Counted from the stretch's first letter, positions 8,508 to 17,602 are shown. The stretch: 64,000 bases of DNA from Burkholderia latens (GCF_001718795.1 NZ_CP013438.1:1240001-1304000), one strand, 5' to 3'. The notes: generated from the letters alone by a model not told the origin. Program-made: numbers and translations.

Positions 8508-8711
8508 TTATTGCGGCGTGATGTTCGACGCTTGCAGACCCTTCGGGCCGCGCTTCACTTCGAAGCTGACCTTCTGGCCTTCGGCGAGGGTCTTGAAGCC
8601 CGTGCCGCGAATTTCCGAGAAATGGGCGAACAGATCGTCGCCGCCGTTGTCCGGGGAGATGAAACCAAAGCCCTTGGTTTCGTTGAACCACTTGACGGTA
8701 CCGGTATCCAC
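8508..8711 (-). CDS. Cold-shock protein, CspA family
   Basis: A 67-residue cold-shock domain protein. It has the RNA-binding motifs KGFGFI (RNP1) and DLFAHF (RNP2) and the full five-strand domain, with no extension. CspA-type proteins are cytoplasmic RNA chaperones. The start is GTG at 8711, which gives the usual short TGTVKWFN N-terminus and has a GGAAG Shine-Dalgarno sequence 5 nt upstream. The first ATG further upstream, at 8852, would add a long non-homologous leader. It lies on the same strand as infA. Confidence 0.93.
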   Translation of the reverse strand: MDTGTVKWFNETKGFGFISPDNGGDDLFAHFSEIRGTGFKTLAEGQKVSFEVKRGPKGLQASNITPQ

Positions 8712-9114
8712 AAATACTTCCTTAATACGAATGAATGAACATGCGCCCGTGGCGGGCACAGAGAGAATCAAAGAGGGAGAGACCAACGACTGCCGCACGG
8801 CGTGACGGGCGGCGAATGATGAGCAATCGGACTTCTTGAAGACCTCAGACACTACGCGTTGCGCGTCGATCCGTCAAGCTCTTTCGGTGAAGCGTGCGTG
8901 CGCGCGTGCTTCGGCGGGCATCGGCGTGCCCGCGCGCCCGTGCTGCAATGTGCGCTGCTTTTGGGCTGGCAACGGCGTGCGTTACTGCGATTCGGGCACG
9001 ATGCCCGCCAGAGCCTGCCGCGCGGTCGCGCAGCGTCCCGTCGAACTCAGTGCGCGCCGACGCCCGATGAAAAGCACGTCGCACCCGGCCAGTTGCCACG
9101 ATGCGGCGCAACCG
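8712..9114. other. 403-bp region upstream of the cold-shock gene
   Basis: This must hold the csp promoter and its probably long 5' leader. The leader DNA next to the gene is pyrimidine-rich on the coding strand. No protein-like frame was seen, and no cold-box motif could be assigned with confidence. Confidence 0.4.
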
Positions 9115-9531
9115 TCAATCGAACGGATTCAACAGCCGGACGCCGGTGCCGGCAAAATCGTCGACATTGCGAGTGACGACAATGAGATCGTTGATCAGCG
9201 CGGTGGCGGCAATCAGTTTGTCGAGTGCGTGCGCCGGGTCGGCCACTCGCAAATGGCCCCACATCTGACCGGTGTCGATATCGACCGGCAGAATGTTCGA
9301 TGCATAGTCGGACAGGATCGTCGCCACCCATGCATCCAGCGCCGATGCCTGCGGATGATCGCCGCGACGGCGGACCAGATCGACGCCGCGCCGCAGTTCG
9401 GCCACCGTCACGACCGACAGGTAAAGCGGGTTCCCGGCTTCCTCGGCCTGCCTGAAGAATGCGCGCACGCCGCGATTCGCCCGGTTGCCCTTCCTGATCT
9501 CGCTGATGACGTTCGTATCAATCAAAAACAC
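9115..9531 (-). CDS. PIN-domain toxin, VapC/FitB type
   Basis: A 138-residue PIN-domain ribonuclease toxin. The catalytic acidic residues are visible: Asp in VFLIDTNVISEI at the N-terminus, Glu in VAELRRGVD, Asp in LDKLIAATAL and Asp in VTRNVDDF. The start is taken as GTG at 9531, which overlaps the antitoxin end by 14 nt. A TTG two codons later is an alternative. The arrangement (antitoxin first, overlapping toxin) and the operator sequence upstream point to the FitAB subgroup. Expected targets are specific RNAs. The target is unknown here. Confidence 0.85.
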   Translation of the reverse strand: MFLIDTNVISEIRKGNRANRGVRAFFRQAEEAGNPLYLSVVTVAELRRGVDLVRRRGDHPQASALDAWVATILSDYASNILPVDIDTGQMWGHLRVADPAHALDKLIAATALINDLIVVTRNVDDFAGTGVRLLNPFD

Positions 9532-9754
9532 GCCTGCCCTCGCCGGAATCCTGAACACGTTGAAAATCCGCGTCTTCTCCGACATCCGGCATGCTCATCA
9601 GCACTTGCGCAAATGTCCGTCGCTTGGGCCGTCCGAGCGCATCGGCCAGAATGGCCCGATGTTCGGCCTCGGCGCTCCTGCCGTTGGCTGCGGCCTGCTC
9701 GCGCAGGCACTGAACGATACTGTCATCCACGTTACGCACCAGAAGATTTGCCAT
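9518..9754 (-). CDS. FitA-like ribbon-helix-helix antitoxin
   Basis: A 78-residue protein beginning MANLLVRNVDDSIVQCLREQ, typical of FitA/Arc-type ribbon-helix-helix antitoxins. The N-terminal strand-helix-helix binds DNA. The C-terminal tail (MSMPDVGEDADFQRVQDSGE) would wrap the PIN toxin. GGAGG lies just before the ATG at 9754. It precedes and overlaps the toxin gene. Autoregulation is expected through the TGCTATCA-type operator immediately upstream. Confidence 0.85.
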   Translation of the reverse strand: MANLLVRNVDDSIVQCLREQAAANGRSAEAEHRAILADALGRPKRRTFAQVLMSMPDVGEDADFQRVQDSGEGRRVFD

Positions 9755-9771
9755 GAGTACCTCCATCCAAT

Positions 9772-9819
9772 TGCTATCAATGATAGCACCACGAAGGTGA
9801 ACTGCAATCATTGCTATCA
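9772..9819. promoter_or_regulatory. Operator of the FitAB-type module
   Basis: TGCTATCA (9772-9779) and TGATAGCA (9781-9788) form a perfect palindrome with a 1-bp centre. A third copy, TGCTATCA, lies at 9812-9819. They sit 18-65 bp upstream of the antitoxin ATG. As I recall, the Neisseria FitAB operator uses the same 8-bp half-site. Binding by the antitoxin is inferred. Confidence 0.65.
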
Positions 9820-9973
9820 CCGTCATGATCGAATGAAGGGCGGGTCGGCGGCAGCCCGGCAGCACAGGCGGCGACAGGCTTCGCCGATCGGGCGCCGACG
9901 GGCCGACGCGTCGAATTACTGGTAAGCAAGGTAAGCCGGATCCACGGAACGGAAAAGGCGGCCGAATGGCCAT

Positions 9974-11212
9974 TCAGCGACGGACAGCCACGACCGGACC
10001 CCGCCGTCCGCCGTCCAGCGGTCGCGCCGCCGGTTGCGACGCGCGCAGCACGGCCACGACAAGCACCGCGATGAGGATCGCCGACGCCGCCGGCCAGGTC
10101 GCGCCGCTGATCATCGCGACGAAGGCCTGCGCCGGCGCCATCCAAACCAGCGCCACCACGATCGCCTCGAACCGGTTCGGCTTGACGGTCCGGAAGTCGA
10201 TCATCAGGAACACGAACGGCAGCACGAGCCACAGCAGGTCGTAATACATGTAGTACGGCTGTACCAGCAGTGTCGCCGCAGCGAGCGTCGCCGCACGCAA
10301 TTCGAAGCGCGCGGCACGCGTCCACACGTACATGCACGCCGCCGCGGCCGGCACGGCGATGGCCGCCTGTATCACGTACGCCATCGATACCGACAGGCCG
10401 GCGGCCCGCGCGAGTCCGCATATCGACGGCATGCCGCGCCACAGCGCGTCCCCGTACTCGATCACCCCGCGGTTGAAGGTGGGCATGAACGTCAAAAATG
10501 CTGCCCACGCCTGCCAACCGAACGCAGCTACCGATATCGCGACAATCGCGGCGCTGAACACGCCGGCCGAGATCAGCGTTTTCCAGTGGCCGGCGCAGAT
10601 CAGCGCCAGCGGAAACAGCACGCCGTACTGCGGTTTTACGGACAGCATCGCAATGCACGCCCCCGCCGCGACCGGCCGCGACCGCAGCAACAGCAACGCC
10701 GCACCGGCGGCCGCGACCGTCAGAAACGCATTCTGCATCTGCACCGTGGCGCCGATCAGACCCGGAAATGCCGCGGCCGCGATCCGCCAGTGACCGGCGA
10801 GCGAACGCGTCAGCGGCGCGACTACCGCTGCGTAACAGGCTGTCGCAAGCACGCCGAACAGCACGATCGCGCTTCCGAACGACACCAGACCGAACGGAAC
10901 CACGACCAGCAGGAACGTGGGCGGGTACGGCCATGGCGAGAAGTCCCTCACGGGCCGAAGCGCTGCCTCGATCGGCTGCATCCATTGCGGCGAAAAGATC
11001 GCCGTCGCGCCGTGCTCGAGCGCGACCCGCGCGGCAGCCCAGAACACCGCGAAGTCCGATCCGACCATCGGCGCGGAGCGGTCGTCCAATCCGTAGTAGC
11101 GAATCGCCCATACGGCGACAAAAGCGATCTGCAACACGAGCACCGCGATCGCGTACGTCGCGACGCGCGCCGCATCGACTCGTCCCGCTGCCGGTTCACC
11201 CGGTGTCTCCAT
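9974..11212 (-). CDS. GT87 (DUF2029) membrane glycosyltransferase
   Basis: A 412-residue protein with about ten hydrophobic segments. The long first extracytoplasmic loop contains GSDFAVFWAAARVAL and FSPWPYPP, the pattern of family-87 mannosyltransferases that use polyprenyl-phosphate sugars on the periplasmic side. The ATG at 11212 starts METPGEP, just before the first membrane helix. It is divergent to the acyltransferase gene at 11437, and the two could act in the same envelope-glycan modification, an inference from proximity. Donor and acceptor are unknown. Confidence 0.8.
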   Translation of the reverse strand: METPGEPAAGRVDAARVATYAIAVLVLQIAFVAVWAIRYYGLDDRSAPMVGSDFAVFWAAARVALEHGATAIFSPQWMQPIEAALRPVRDFSPWPYPPTFLLVVVPFGLVSFGSAIVLFGVLATACYAAVVAPLTRSLAGHWRIAAAAFPGLIGATVQMQNAFLTVAAAGAALLLLRSRPVAAGACIAMLSVKPQYGVLFPLALICAGHWKTLISAGVFSAAIVAISVAAFGWQAWAAFLTFMPTFNRGVIEYGDALWRGMPSICGLARAAGLSVSMAYVIQAAIAVPAAAACMYVWTRAARFELRAATLAAATLLVQPYYMYYDLLWLVLPFVFLMIDFRTVKPNRFEAIVVALVWMAPAQAFVAMISGATWPAASAILIAVLVVAVLRASQPAARPLDGGRRGPVVAVRR

Positions 11213-11436
11213 CGACAAGCCCGCCCTTTTTCGTCTCGGTGAAGTCCATGCGCCGGGGTGCAACGAAACATCATGTTGCATCTCCGCATGCCCTGCAGCC
11301 GCAACCGTTTGATAACATCAATCGAGAAGACCGGCGATCGAACGCCGCACCAGACGCGTGGAAGACCTTGCATCGACGCGGACCATCCGTGCCTGAAATC
11401 CCGATCCGAGCGATCCAAGACACGAGACGCCCTCCA

Positions 11437-12663
11437 GTGGACCTGACAGTTCCTTCTCCCGATATCCTGTTTTCCCCGACTCCGGATCAGCTCTACTTCC
11501 CCGCATGCGTCGCGGCGGTCGCGATCATCGCGTGGCTCGCGGCCCGGCCCGTACCGTTCTATCGTGCTGCCGTCGACAAGTCCCTGTCGATGCGCTATCG
11601 CAATCTCGACGGCTTCCGCGGCATGCTGGCGACCTCCGTCGTGTTCCATCACTTCGCATGCAACCTCGGCTTGCTGTCGACTGGCGTGTGGGGCCCGACT
11701 TCCGACTTTCAACGCAATCTCGGCACGATTCCCGTCGCGATGTTCTTCATGGTGACGGGCTTCCTGTTCTGGGAGCGCGCGTGCAAGGGCTCGCTCGACG
11801 TGCGCGCGTTCCTCGTCGCGCGCGTGCGGCGCGTCGCGCCGCTCTACCTTTTCTACGCGGCAATCATCGTTGCGTGCACGCTGTACTGGTTCCCAGGCAA
11901 TGTCGTCCACGCGCCGATCCGGTTGCTCGTCGATCTGCTCAAGGCAGCTTCGCTCGGCTGGTTCGGCGCGTTCCCGGTGAACGGCGCGCCGCACACCAGC
12001 CAGTTGAGCGGTGTGTGGTGGACACTCGCATACGAATGGCGGTTCTACGTCGCCATTCCCCTCCTCGCGTGGTTTGTCGCCACACGAGCATGGCGCAAGC
12101 TCGTCGCGCTCGCGATCGTCACGCTCTGTGCCGCGTTGTTCGGGCCGCCAGGCGCGATGGCGCTGCTGTTCGCCTGCGGCGCGCTCGCGTTCGAAGTATC
12201 GCGGCATCCGGCGATACGCGCGCTGCTCGGCACGAAAACGGCGGCCACCGTCGCGCTGCTGGTACTCGCCGTCTGCCCGTACCCGGCCGAACGCTATTCG
12301 ATCGAGGGCGCGCTCCCGCTGCTTCCCGTATTCCTTTGCATCGCATGCGGCAACACGTTCTACGGCCTGCTCACGACCCGACCGCTCGCGCTGCTCGGCA
12401 CCGCCAGCTTCAGCATCTACATGATCCACATGGTGATCGTGTACACGATCGTACGCGCGTTCAACAAGTTCGTGATCCCGATCGATTCGATCGACGACGC
12501 GGGTGTATGGACGTTGTCGCTGGCATGCGCGCTGGTCGCCGTGTTTTGCTCGCTGATGACGTACCGCTACATCGAACATCCGTTCATCGCGAAGCGCAAC
12601 GCGCCACGGCGTGCACGCCGAGCCCTCGAACCCGCGCGCGAGCATCGCACAGCCGTGATGTGA
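11437..12663 (+). CDS. Acyltransferase family 3 (OafA/NodX-like) membrane protein
   Basis: A 408-residue membrane acyltransferase (PF01757). RNLDGFRGMLATSVVFHHF at about residues 55-73 is the family signature with its conserved His. It is followed by about nine more membrane segments and FSIYMIHMVIVY near the C-terminus. Such proteins O-acetylate or acylate surface polysaccharides and lipids at the inner membrane. The start is uncertain: GTG at 11437 gives a short N-terminus before the first helix, while GTG at 11389 would add 16 residues. Neither has a strong Shine-Dalgarno sequence. Confidence 0.82.
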   Translation: MDLTVPSPDILFSPTPDQLYFPACVAAVAIIAWLAARPVPFYRAAVDKSLSMRYRNLDGFRGMLATSVVFHHFACNLGLLSTGVWGPTSDFQRNLGTIPVAMFFMVTGFLFWERACKGSLDVRAFLVARVRRVAPLYLFYAAIIVACTLYWFPGNVVHAPIRLLVDLLKAASLGWFGAFPVNGAPHTSQLSGVWWTLAYEWRFYVAIPLLAWFVATRAWRKLVALAIVTLCAALFGPPGAMALLFACGALAFEVSRHPAIRALLGTKTAATVALLVLAVCPYPAERYSIEGALPLLPVFLCIACGNTFYGLLTTRPLALLGTASFSIYMIHMVIVYTIVRAFNKFVIPIDSIDDAGVWTLSLACALVAVFCSLMTYRYIEHPFIAKRNAPRRARRALEPAREHRTAVM

Positions 12664-13482
12664 CCCGCGCACGACCCGGAACCGTTTCGCTGCGAGATCC
12701 CGAACCGCAGCACCGGATAACGGCGATGCCGCGACGTCGTGCGAACCGGCTCATCGAAACGAACGCAGCGCCCCGCCGCGTGCAGCACCAGCCGCCACAC
12801 GCAGCGGGTCTCCCGGCACGACACCATGCAAGCACGCTTGCTGTTTGACGGAGCGAACATGCGATGCCCATTCGTGTCGCCGATACGACGCGGTGCGTCC
12901 GACGCGACGGGCCGCGCTCCCGCGGCTCGCTCCGATCCCCGATATTTCGATGTCGTTGCGTGCCGCTCGCACGAATCGTCGTCGTCCTGCATGCGATCGT
13001 GTCGAGCGGCACGGGCATAATCGCAAAGCGTGTGCCATGCGCCACGGACCCTCGCCGGACAACGGGCGCGATCGAACGACTGCGACTAGGTGCGGGGAAA
13101 TCGGCGGAAATGATTCACGAACGCATCTTTTTTTCGGGACGTTGCGCCGGGCACGATACGAACGAGTGTCTCGTCGGCATGACTCGCACGCGGGCACAGG
13201 CGCGCGGCCGCCTGCATGCGCGGATCGGGACAATCGGCCACGCGTGCAGCCTGCCGCCCGGAGACAAATGTTTCATCGGCGTGACGACGCGTCGCTCAAG
13301 CCGGATCGGAATGTTCGATCTTGCGGTGTGCGTATCAGCGTAAATCCGGGGACGATGTGCGCGCAGTGTCCAGCGAGCGGGATGCCCGTGCGCTTTGATG
13401 CAGACGATGCGGGATGATCCACGCCGCGGATCGGCCCATTGCTCCCGATCGAGCGGCCGCGCGGCCGACCGCAAGCAACCGA
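12664..13482. other. 820-bp gene-free region
   Basis: This is the convergent spacer between the acyltransferase gene and the gene at 13483-13866. Several frames stay open on both strands, but all are Arg/Cys/His-rich shadow-like translations with no domain, signal peptide or Shine-Dalgarno support. No terminator with a T-run and no repeat was recognised. It could be decayed coding DNA or contain an unseen small RNA. Confidence 0.5.
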
Positions 13483-13866
13483 TCAGAGATCGCCGCGCAC
13501 TTCGCCGGTTCCAAGCGCGCTGCGCCGCCGGTTGACTTCGGCCCAAAGCTCGTCACTGTCGTCATTGCGCAGCACGACCATCCAATCCAGTTGATCGTCG
13601 GTCACGCCGAAGTATTCCCGAATCTCCCGGCGAACCGTGTCGACGAACTGCGCGTATTCCGGTGTTGCCTGCGCTTGCGCGTGCAACGCGTCGTATGCGG
13701 CGTCGTCCTCGCCGCCGCCGTGCTCGTCGATATAGCGCGAGATCCACTGGTCCAGTTCGCGGTCGTAATCCGCCTCGGCGCGCATCGCCTGCACGGCCGT
13801 GTAGAAATCCAGGTGCGCAAACGCGTCGATCGCCGCCGTCGTCGCGTCATCGAATGTCATGGTCAT
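13483..13866 (-). CDS. Hypothetical acidic protein
   Basis: A 127-residue soluble acidic protein with no signal peptide or membrane segment. The sequence is a run of amphipathic helices (AAIDAFAHLDFYTAVQAMRA, DDQLDWMVVLRNDDSDELWA). The composition is clearly protein-like. The ATG at 13866 follows AGGG at the right distance. A second ATG two codons later is equally possible. No family was recognised. It lies alone, upstream of a LysR remnant on the same strand. Confidence 0.7.
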   Translation of the reverse strand: MTMTFDDATTAAIDAFAHLDFYTAVQAMRAEADYDRELDQWISRYIDEHGGGEDDAAYDALHAQAQATPEYAQFVDTVRREIREYFGVTDDQLDWMVVLRNDDSDELWAEVNRRRSALGTGEVRGDL

Positions 13867-14021
13867 GGCATCCCTCATGTTGGTGGTCGCGCATCATCGC
13901 ACGGGTCCTGCCTGCATTGCGCGGGAGATCCGGACGGGGCAATCGACGCAATTTTCCCGGCCCCACGAGCACGTAATCCGCCGCAGCGGCTGCATCATGC
14001 CAGCGAAGCACGCTCGGCGCA

Positions 14022-14189
14022 TCATGCCGCCGCGCCCGCGCGCAGGCCGCTCGTCTCCAGCAACTCGAGCAGCGTGCCGGCCGGCTGGCTGAGCCGCTTC
14101 GCGGCGAGCGCGATGAATTCGACGTCGGGCAGCGCCGGCAGCGCGGCGCCGTTCACCGGCGGCGTCTTTAGCCAGACGGGATTGAGCAT
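14022..14189 (-). pseudogene. LysR-type regulator remnant with large internal deletion
   Basis: A 55-codon frame begins MLNPVWLKT, a familiar LysR-type N-terminus that normally continues into the helix-turn-helix. It then jumps to ALPALPDVEFIALAAKRLSQ and TLLELLETSGL, which read like the last residues of such a regulator. The whole DNA-binding and effector middle is missing. Its position and orientation, divergent to the MFS gene at 14344, are where a LysR regulator would be expected. It is interpreted as a decayed former regulator. The identification rests on recall of family sequences, not on an alignment. Confidence 0.5.
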
Positions 14190-14343
14190 CCCGCATTGTC
14201 ATCGGCGCTTCCGATGACAGTCAATGCGTTCAGGCAGCTTCCCGACGACCGGCGGAATCGGTACCATCGAATGCTCGTAGACTTACGTGGCCCCGGCCCG
14301 CGCGCGATGCCGCCGCTCCGGTCACCCGCCCTTCCATTTCGTC

Positions 14344-15732
14344 ATGCCCCGCGAACCCTCTCACTCCGCGCTGCTGTGGATCGTCGCCGCCGCGTTCTTC
14401 ATGCAGTCGCTCGACACGACGATCGTCAACACCGCGCTGCCGTCGATCGCGCAAAGCCTGCACGCTTCGCCGCTCGCGATGCAGCCGGTCGTGGTCGTCT
14501 ACACGCTGACGATGGCGATGCTCACGCCGGCGTCCGGCTGGCTCGCCGACCGCTTCGGCACGCGCCGCGTGTTCTCCGTCGCCATCCTGGTGTTTTCGCT
14601 CGCGTCAATCGGCTGCGCGGCGTCGCACACGCTCGGACAACTCGTCGTCGCGCGAGCCGTGCAGGGTATCGGCGGATCGATGCTGTTGCCGATCGGCCGA
14701 CTCGCCGTGCTGCGCCGCGTGCCGGGCGAACAGTACGTCGCGGCAATCGCATTCGTGTCGATTGCCGGCCAGCTCGGCCCGATCGTCGGGCCGACGCTCG
14801 GCGGCTGGCTCACGCAGGCGATTTCCTGGCACTGGGTGTTCATCGTCAACGTACCGGTCGGCGTGGTCGGCTTCATCGCGGTACAGCGCTTCCTGCCGCA
14901 CGATCAGGCAACGCAGCGGCAGCCGTTCGACTTCATCGGCTGCGCGCTGCTGTCGGCCGCGATGATCGCGCTGTCGCTCGCGATCGATCCGCCGATGTCC
15001 GCGCACCGCGCCGGTTGGGCACTCGGGCTGGCCATGCTGGGTGCGGCGAGCGCGCTCGCTTACCTGCCCCATGCGCGCCGCCGCGCGCAGCCGTTGTTCC
15101 GGCTCGGGTTGTTCCGCGAACCGAATTTCGGTTCGGGGCTGCTCGGCAACCTGCTGTGCCGGATTGGCACGAGCGCGGTGCCGTTCATGCTTCCGCTGCT
15201 GATGCAGGTGCAGCTCGGCTATACGCCGCTGCAGTCGGGGATGATGATGCTGCCGGCCGCGATTGCCGGCGTCATCGCAAAACGCTGGATCGCACCGCTC
15301 GCGAAACGCTTCGGCTACGCGAACTTTCTGGTCGTGAATACAGGGATCGTCGGCTGCGCGATCGCGGGGTTCGCGCTGGTTTCGGCACGGCCGGCGCCGG
15401 CGCTGGAGATCGCATTGCTGGTGGTGTTCGGCGCCGCGAACTCGATGCAGTTCGCGGCAATGAACGCCGCGACGCTGAAGGGGCTGTCGCATGCGGACGC
15501 AGGCAGCGGCAACAGCCTGTTCACGATGATGCAGATGCTTGCGATGGGGCTCGGCGTGTCGATCGGCGGCGGACTCGTCAACCTGTTCGCCGCGCATTGG
15601 GGCTCGACGGCGAACGGCTTCATCCTGTCGTTCTTGTGCATGGGCGCGGTCACGCTGCTGTCGTCAGTCGTGTTCCGGCGGATCGATACCGCCGCGCCGG
15701 CAACACCGGTCGCGCCGCGGCCTTCCGCGTAA
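14344..15732 (+). CDS. DHA2-type MFS exporter, MdtD/EmrB-like
   Basis: A 462-residue, about 14-helix major-facilitator protein. It has QSLDTTIVNTALPSIAQSL in TM1 (motif D1), ASGWLADRFGTRRVF (motif A) and QLGPIVGPTLGGWL in TM5 (motif C of drug antiporters). The resemblance is strongest to MdtD/YegB-type multidrug transporters. The ATG at 14344 places the start just before TM1. Upstream lies only a broken LysR gene, so the transporter may have lost its original regulator. The substrate is unknown. Confidence 0.85.
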   Translation: MPREPSHSALLWIVAAAFFMQSLDTTIVNTALPSIAQSLHASPLAMQPVVVVYTLTMAMLTPASGWLADRFGTRRVFSVAILVFSLASIGCAASHTLGQLVVARAVQGIGGSMLLPIGRLAVLRRVPGEQYVAAIAFVSIAGQLGPIVGPTLGGWLTQAISWHWVFIVNVPVGVVGFIAVQRFLPHDQATQRQPFDFIGCALLSAAMIALSLAIDPPMSAHRAGWALGLAMLGAASALAYLPHARRRAQPLFRLGLFREPNFGSGLLGNLLCRIGTSAVPFMLPLLMQVQLGYTPLQSGMMMLPAAIAGVIAKRWIAPLAKRFGYANFLVVNTGIVGCAIAGFALVSARPAPALEIALLVVFGAANSMQFAAMNAATLKGLSHADAGSGNSLFTMMQMLAMGLGVSIGGGLVNLFAAHWGSTANGFILSFLCMGAVTLLSSVVFRRIDTAAPATPVAPRPSA

Positions 15733-15760
15733 GCGGCTTCGTCAGCGACGGGCGCGGCCG

Positions 15761-16141
15761 TCAGTTCGCTGCGCGGCGTTCGACGATGCGCCTGAGCACC
15801 CAGCGGATCGACGAGCCGTCGGCCGGCGGCTGCGCGACGCGATATTCATCGACCTCCAGCACATAGTCATAGCCGGGCTGGTACGCAAAACCCTCGATGC
15901 CCGCGTACCACAGGCTCCAGCGCTCGGCCGGGCTGCTGCGCACCTGCAGGCAGTCCATCGGCGCAACACCGATGCAGCGCGCCGTCTGCGGCGCGACGTA
16001 GACCGTCTTCGTCACGGGCTGTCCGTCGGACGCGCGGGCCGCGCGCGCAGCGGTCGCGACGGCGTCGGTCTGGCATCCGGCGAGCAGCGTGGCGGCCGCG
16101 ATCACGGCCGCGCCCAGCAGCGTTCTGGTGTTGCGATTCAT
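15761..16141 (-). CDS. DUF4377 domain lipoprotein
   Basis: A 126-residue protein with a lipoprotein signal peptide: a basic start, a hydrophobic core and the lipobox LLAGC with Cys23. The mature part has the DUF4377 pattern (VYVAPQTARCIGVAPMDCLQ, then LWYAGIEGFAYQPGYDYVLEV). It is probably anchored to the inner leaflet of the outer membrane. The function is unknown. DUF4377 domains often accompany heat-shock HslJ-like lipoproteins. It is convergent with the MFS gene with only 28 bp between stops. Confidence 0.8.
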   Translation of the reverse strand: MNRNTRTLLGAAVIAAATLLAGCQTDAVATAARAARASDGQPVTKTVYVAPQTARCIGVAPMDCLQVRSSPAERWSLWYAGIEGFAYQPGYDYVLEVDEYRVAQPPADGSSIRWVLRRIVERRAAN

Positions 16142-16408
16142 CGGGTATTCCTTTGGAAGCGTTGGCGGGGCGGTTTGACGGACAGCGCATGCGAAAGTTC
16201 ACGAATCGCTTACAGCGCGCGTGCCGCACCGCTCGTTCAACAAACGCCCCGCACGAGCTGAAACGATGACGCGCCGCCCTCGCCGTTCAATGGATTGCGA
16301 TCGATCGCGGGTTCACCGCGTGGCGATCGTGTATTACCATCGGCGCTTCCCCGTATGCTTTGCACTGCCCGCACCGTCCGCCACGGCCGCGCGCCCCCTC
16401 CGCCTCGC

Positions 16409-17602
16409 ATGACTTCACCCTTGCCGCCCGACGCTACGCTGCGCCCGCTGCCGATCGATACGCTGACCGTACCGGCCGCGCTGGACGGACGCGCGGGCAC
16501 GAACCGCTCGACCAGCGCGCATCCGCAGATCGCCGCGACCAACGATCTCGATGCGGTACGCGCATGGCTCGCGCGCTTTGTCGATACGCCGACCACGTTC
16601 CAGAATTATCGCAAGGAAGCCGAGCGGTTGCTGCTGTGGGCGGTGATCGCGTGCGGCAAGCCGCTGTCGTCGCTGACGCACGAGGACCTCGTCGTCTACC
16701 GGCAATTCCTGCTCGCACCCGCGCCAGCCGACCTGTGGTGCGCGAACGGCGGCCGCAAGCATCCGCGCGGCGACCCGCGCTGGCGGCCGTTTTACGGACC
16801 GCTGTCGGCGGCCAGCCAGCGGCAGGCGATGGTGGTCCTGAACGTGATGTTCTCGTGGCTCGTGCAGGCCGGCTATCTGGCCGGCAATCCGCTTGCACTG
16901 TCGCGACAGCGGCAACGGCGGCCCGCACCGCGCGTCACGCGCCATCTCGCGCCACCGCTGTGGCAGGCGGTCAAGGACGCGATCGCCGCGATGCCGCGCG
17001 ACGATGCGCGTGCCGCGTTCCATGCGCACCGCGCGCGCTGGGTGTTCACGTTGCTGTATCTCGGCGGCCTGCGCATCACCGAGGCCGCCGACACGACGAT
17101 GGGGCAATTCTTCGCGCGACGCGATACGAACGGACGCGATCGCTGGTGGCTCGACGTGACGGGCAAAGGCGGCCGGCAGCGGCTCGTGCCGGCTACCGCG
17201 GAACTGATGACCGAGCTCGGGCGCTACCGGCACGCGCACGGCCTTCCGGCGCTGCCGGCCAATGGGGAAGCGACTCCGCTCGTGCTGCCCGCGGGTCAGT
17301 CACGCAAGCCGCTCACGCGCGCGGCGCTGCATCGGATCGTGAAGCAGGTGTTCCGGTTCGCAGCCGATCGGTTGCGTGCGCAACCGGATGGCGGCGAAGA
17401 ACACGCACGCGTGCTCGAACAGGCGTCCGCGCACTGGCTGCGCCACAGCGCGGGTTCTCACATGGCCGACGGGCGCGTCGATCTACGGCTGGTGCGCGAC
17501 AACCTCGGACACGTGTCGCTAACGACGACGAGCCAGTATCTCCACGCCGACGACGACTGGCGGCACCGCGAAACCGAGGACAAGCACCGGATCGGTTGGT
17601 AG
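16409..17602 (+). CDS. Solitary tyrosine recombinase (phage-integrase family)
   Basis: A 397-residue site-specific recombinase. A core-binding domain spans about residues 45-165. The catalytic domain carries Arg222 (GGLRITEA), Lys253 (TGKGGRQR), His342 and Arg345 (HWLRHSAGSH), His368 (LGHVSLTTT) and nucleophile Tyr377, so all catalytic residues are present. The ATG at 16409 gives a normal length. It is longer than XerC/XerD and has an insert around CANGGRKHPRGDPRWRPFYG. No phage, transposon or cargo genes, and no obvious att repeats, lie nearby. The substrate is therefore unknown. Confidence 0.88.
   Translation: MTSPLPPDATLRPLPIDTLTVPAALDGRAGTNRSTSAHPQIAATNDLDAVRAWLARFVDTPTTFQNYRKEAERLLLWAVIACGKPLSSLTHEDLVVYRQFLLAPAPADLWCANGGRKHPRGDPRWRPFYGPLSAASQRQAMVVLNVMFSWLVQAGYLAGNPLALSRQRQRRPAPRVTRHLAPPLWQAVKDAIAAMPRDDARAAFHAHRARWVFTLLYLGGLRITEAADTTMGQFFARRDTNGRDRWWLDVTGKGGRQRLVPATAELMTELGRYRHAHGLPALPANGEATPLVLPAGQSRKPLTRAALHRIVKQVFRFAADRLRAQPDGGEEHARVLEQASAHWLRHSAGSHMADGRVDLRLVRDNLGHVSLTTTSQYLHADDDWRHRETEDKHRIGW

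Noticed and set aside
12845-13417. A possible 190-codon gene in the gene-free region
   Set aside because: Arg/Cys/His-rich translation without ribosome site, signal, helix pattern or recognisable family.
16409-17602. Prophage or integrative element suggested by the recombinase
   Set aside because: No structural, lysis, replication or conjugation genes, no flanking att repeats and no change in base composition.
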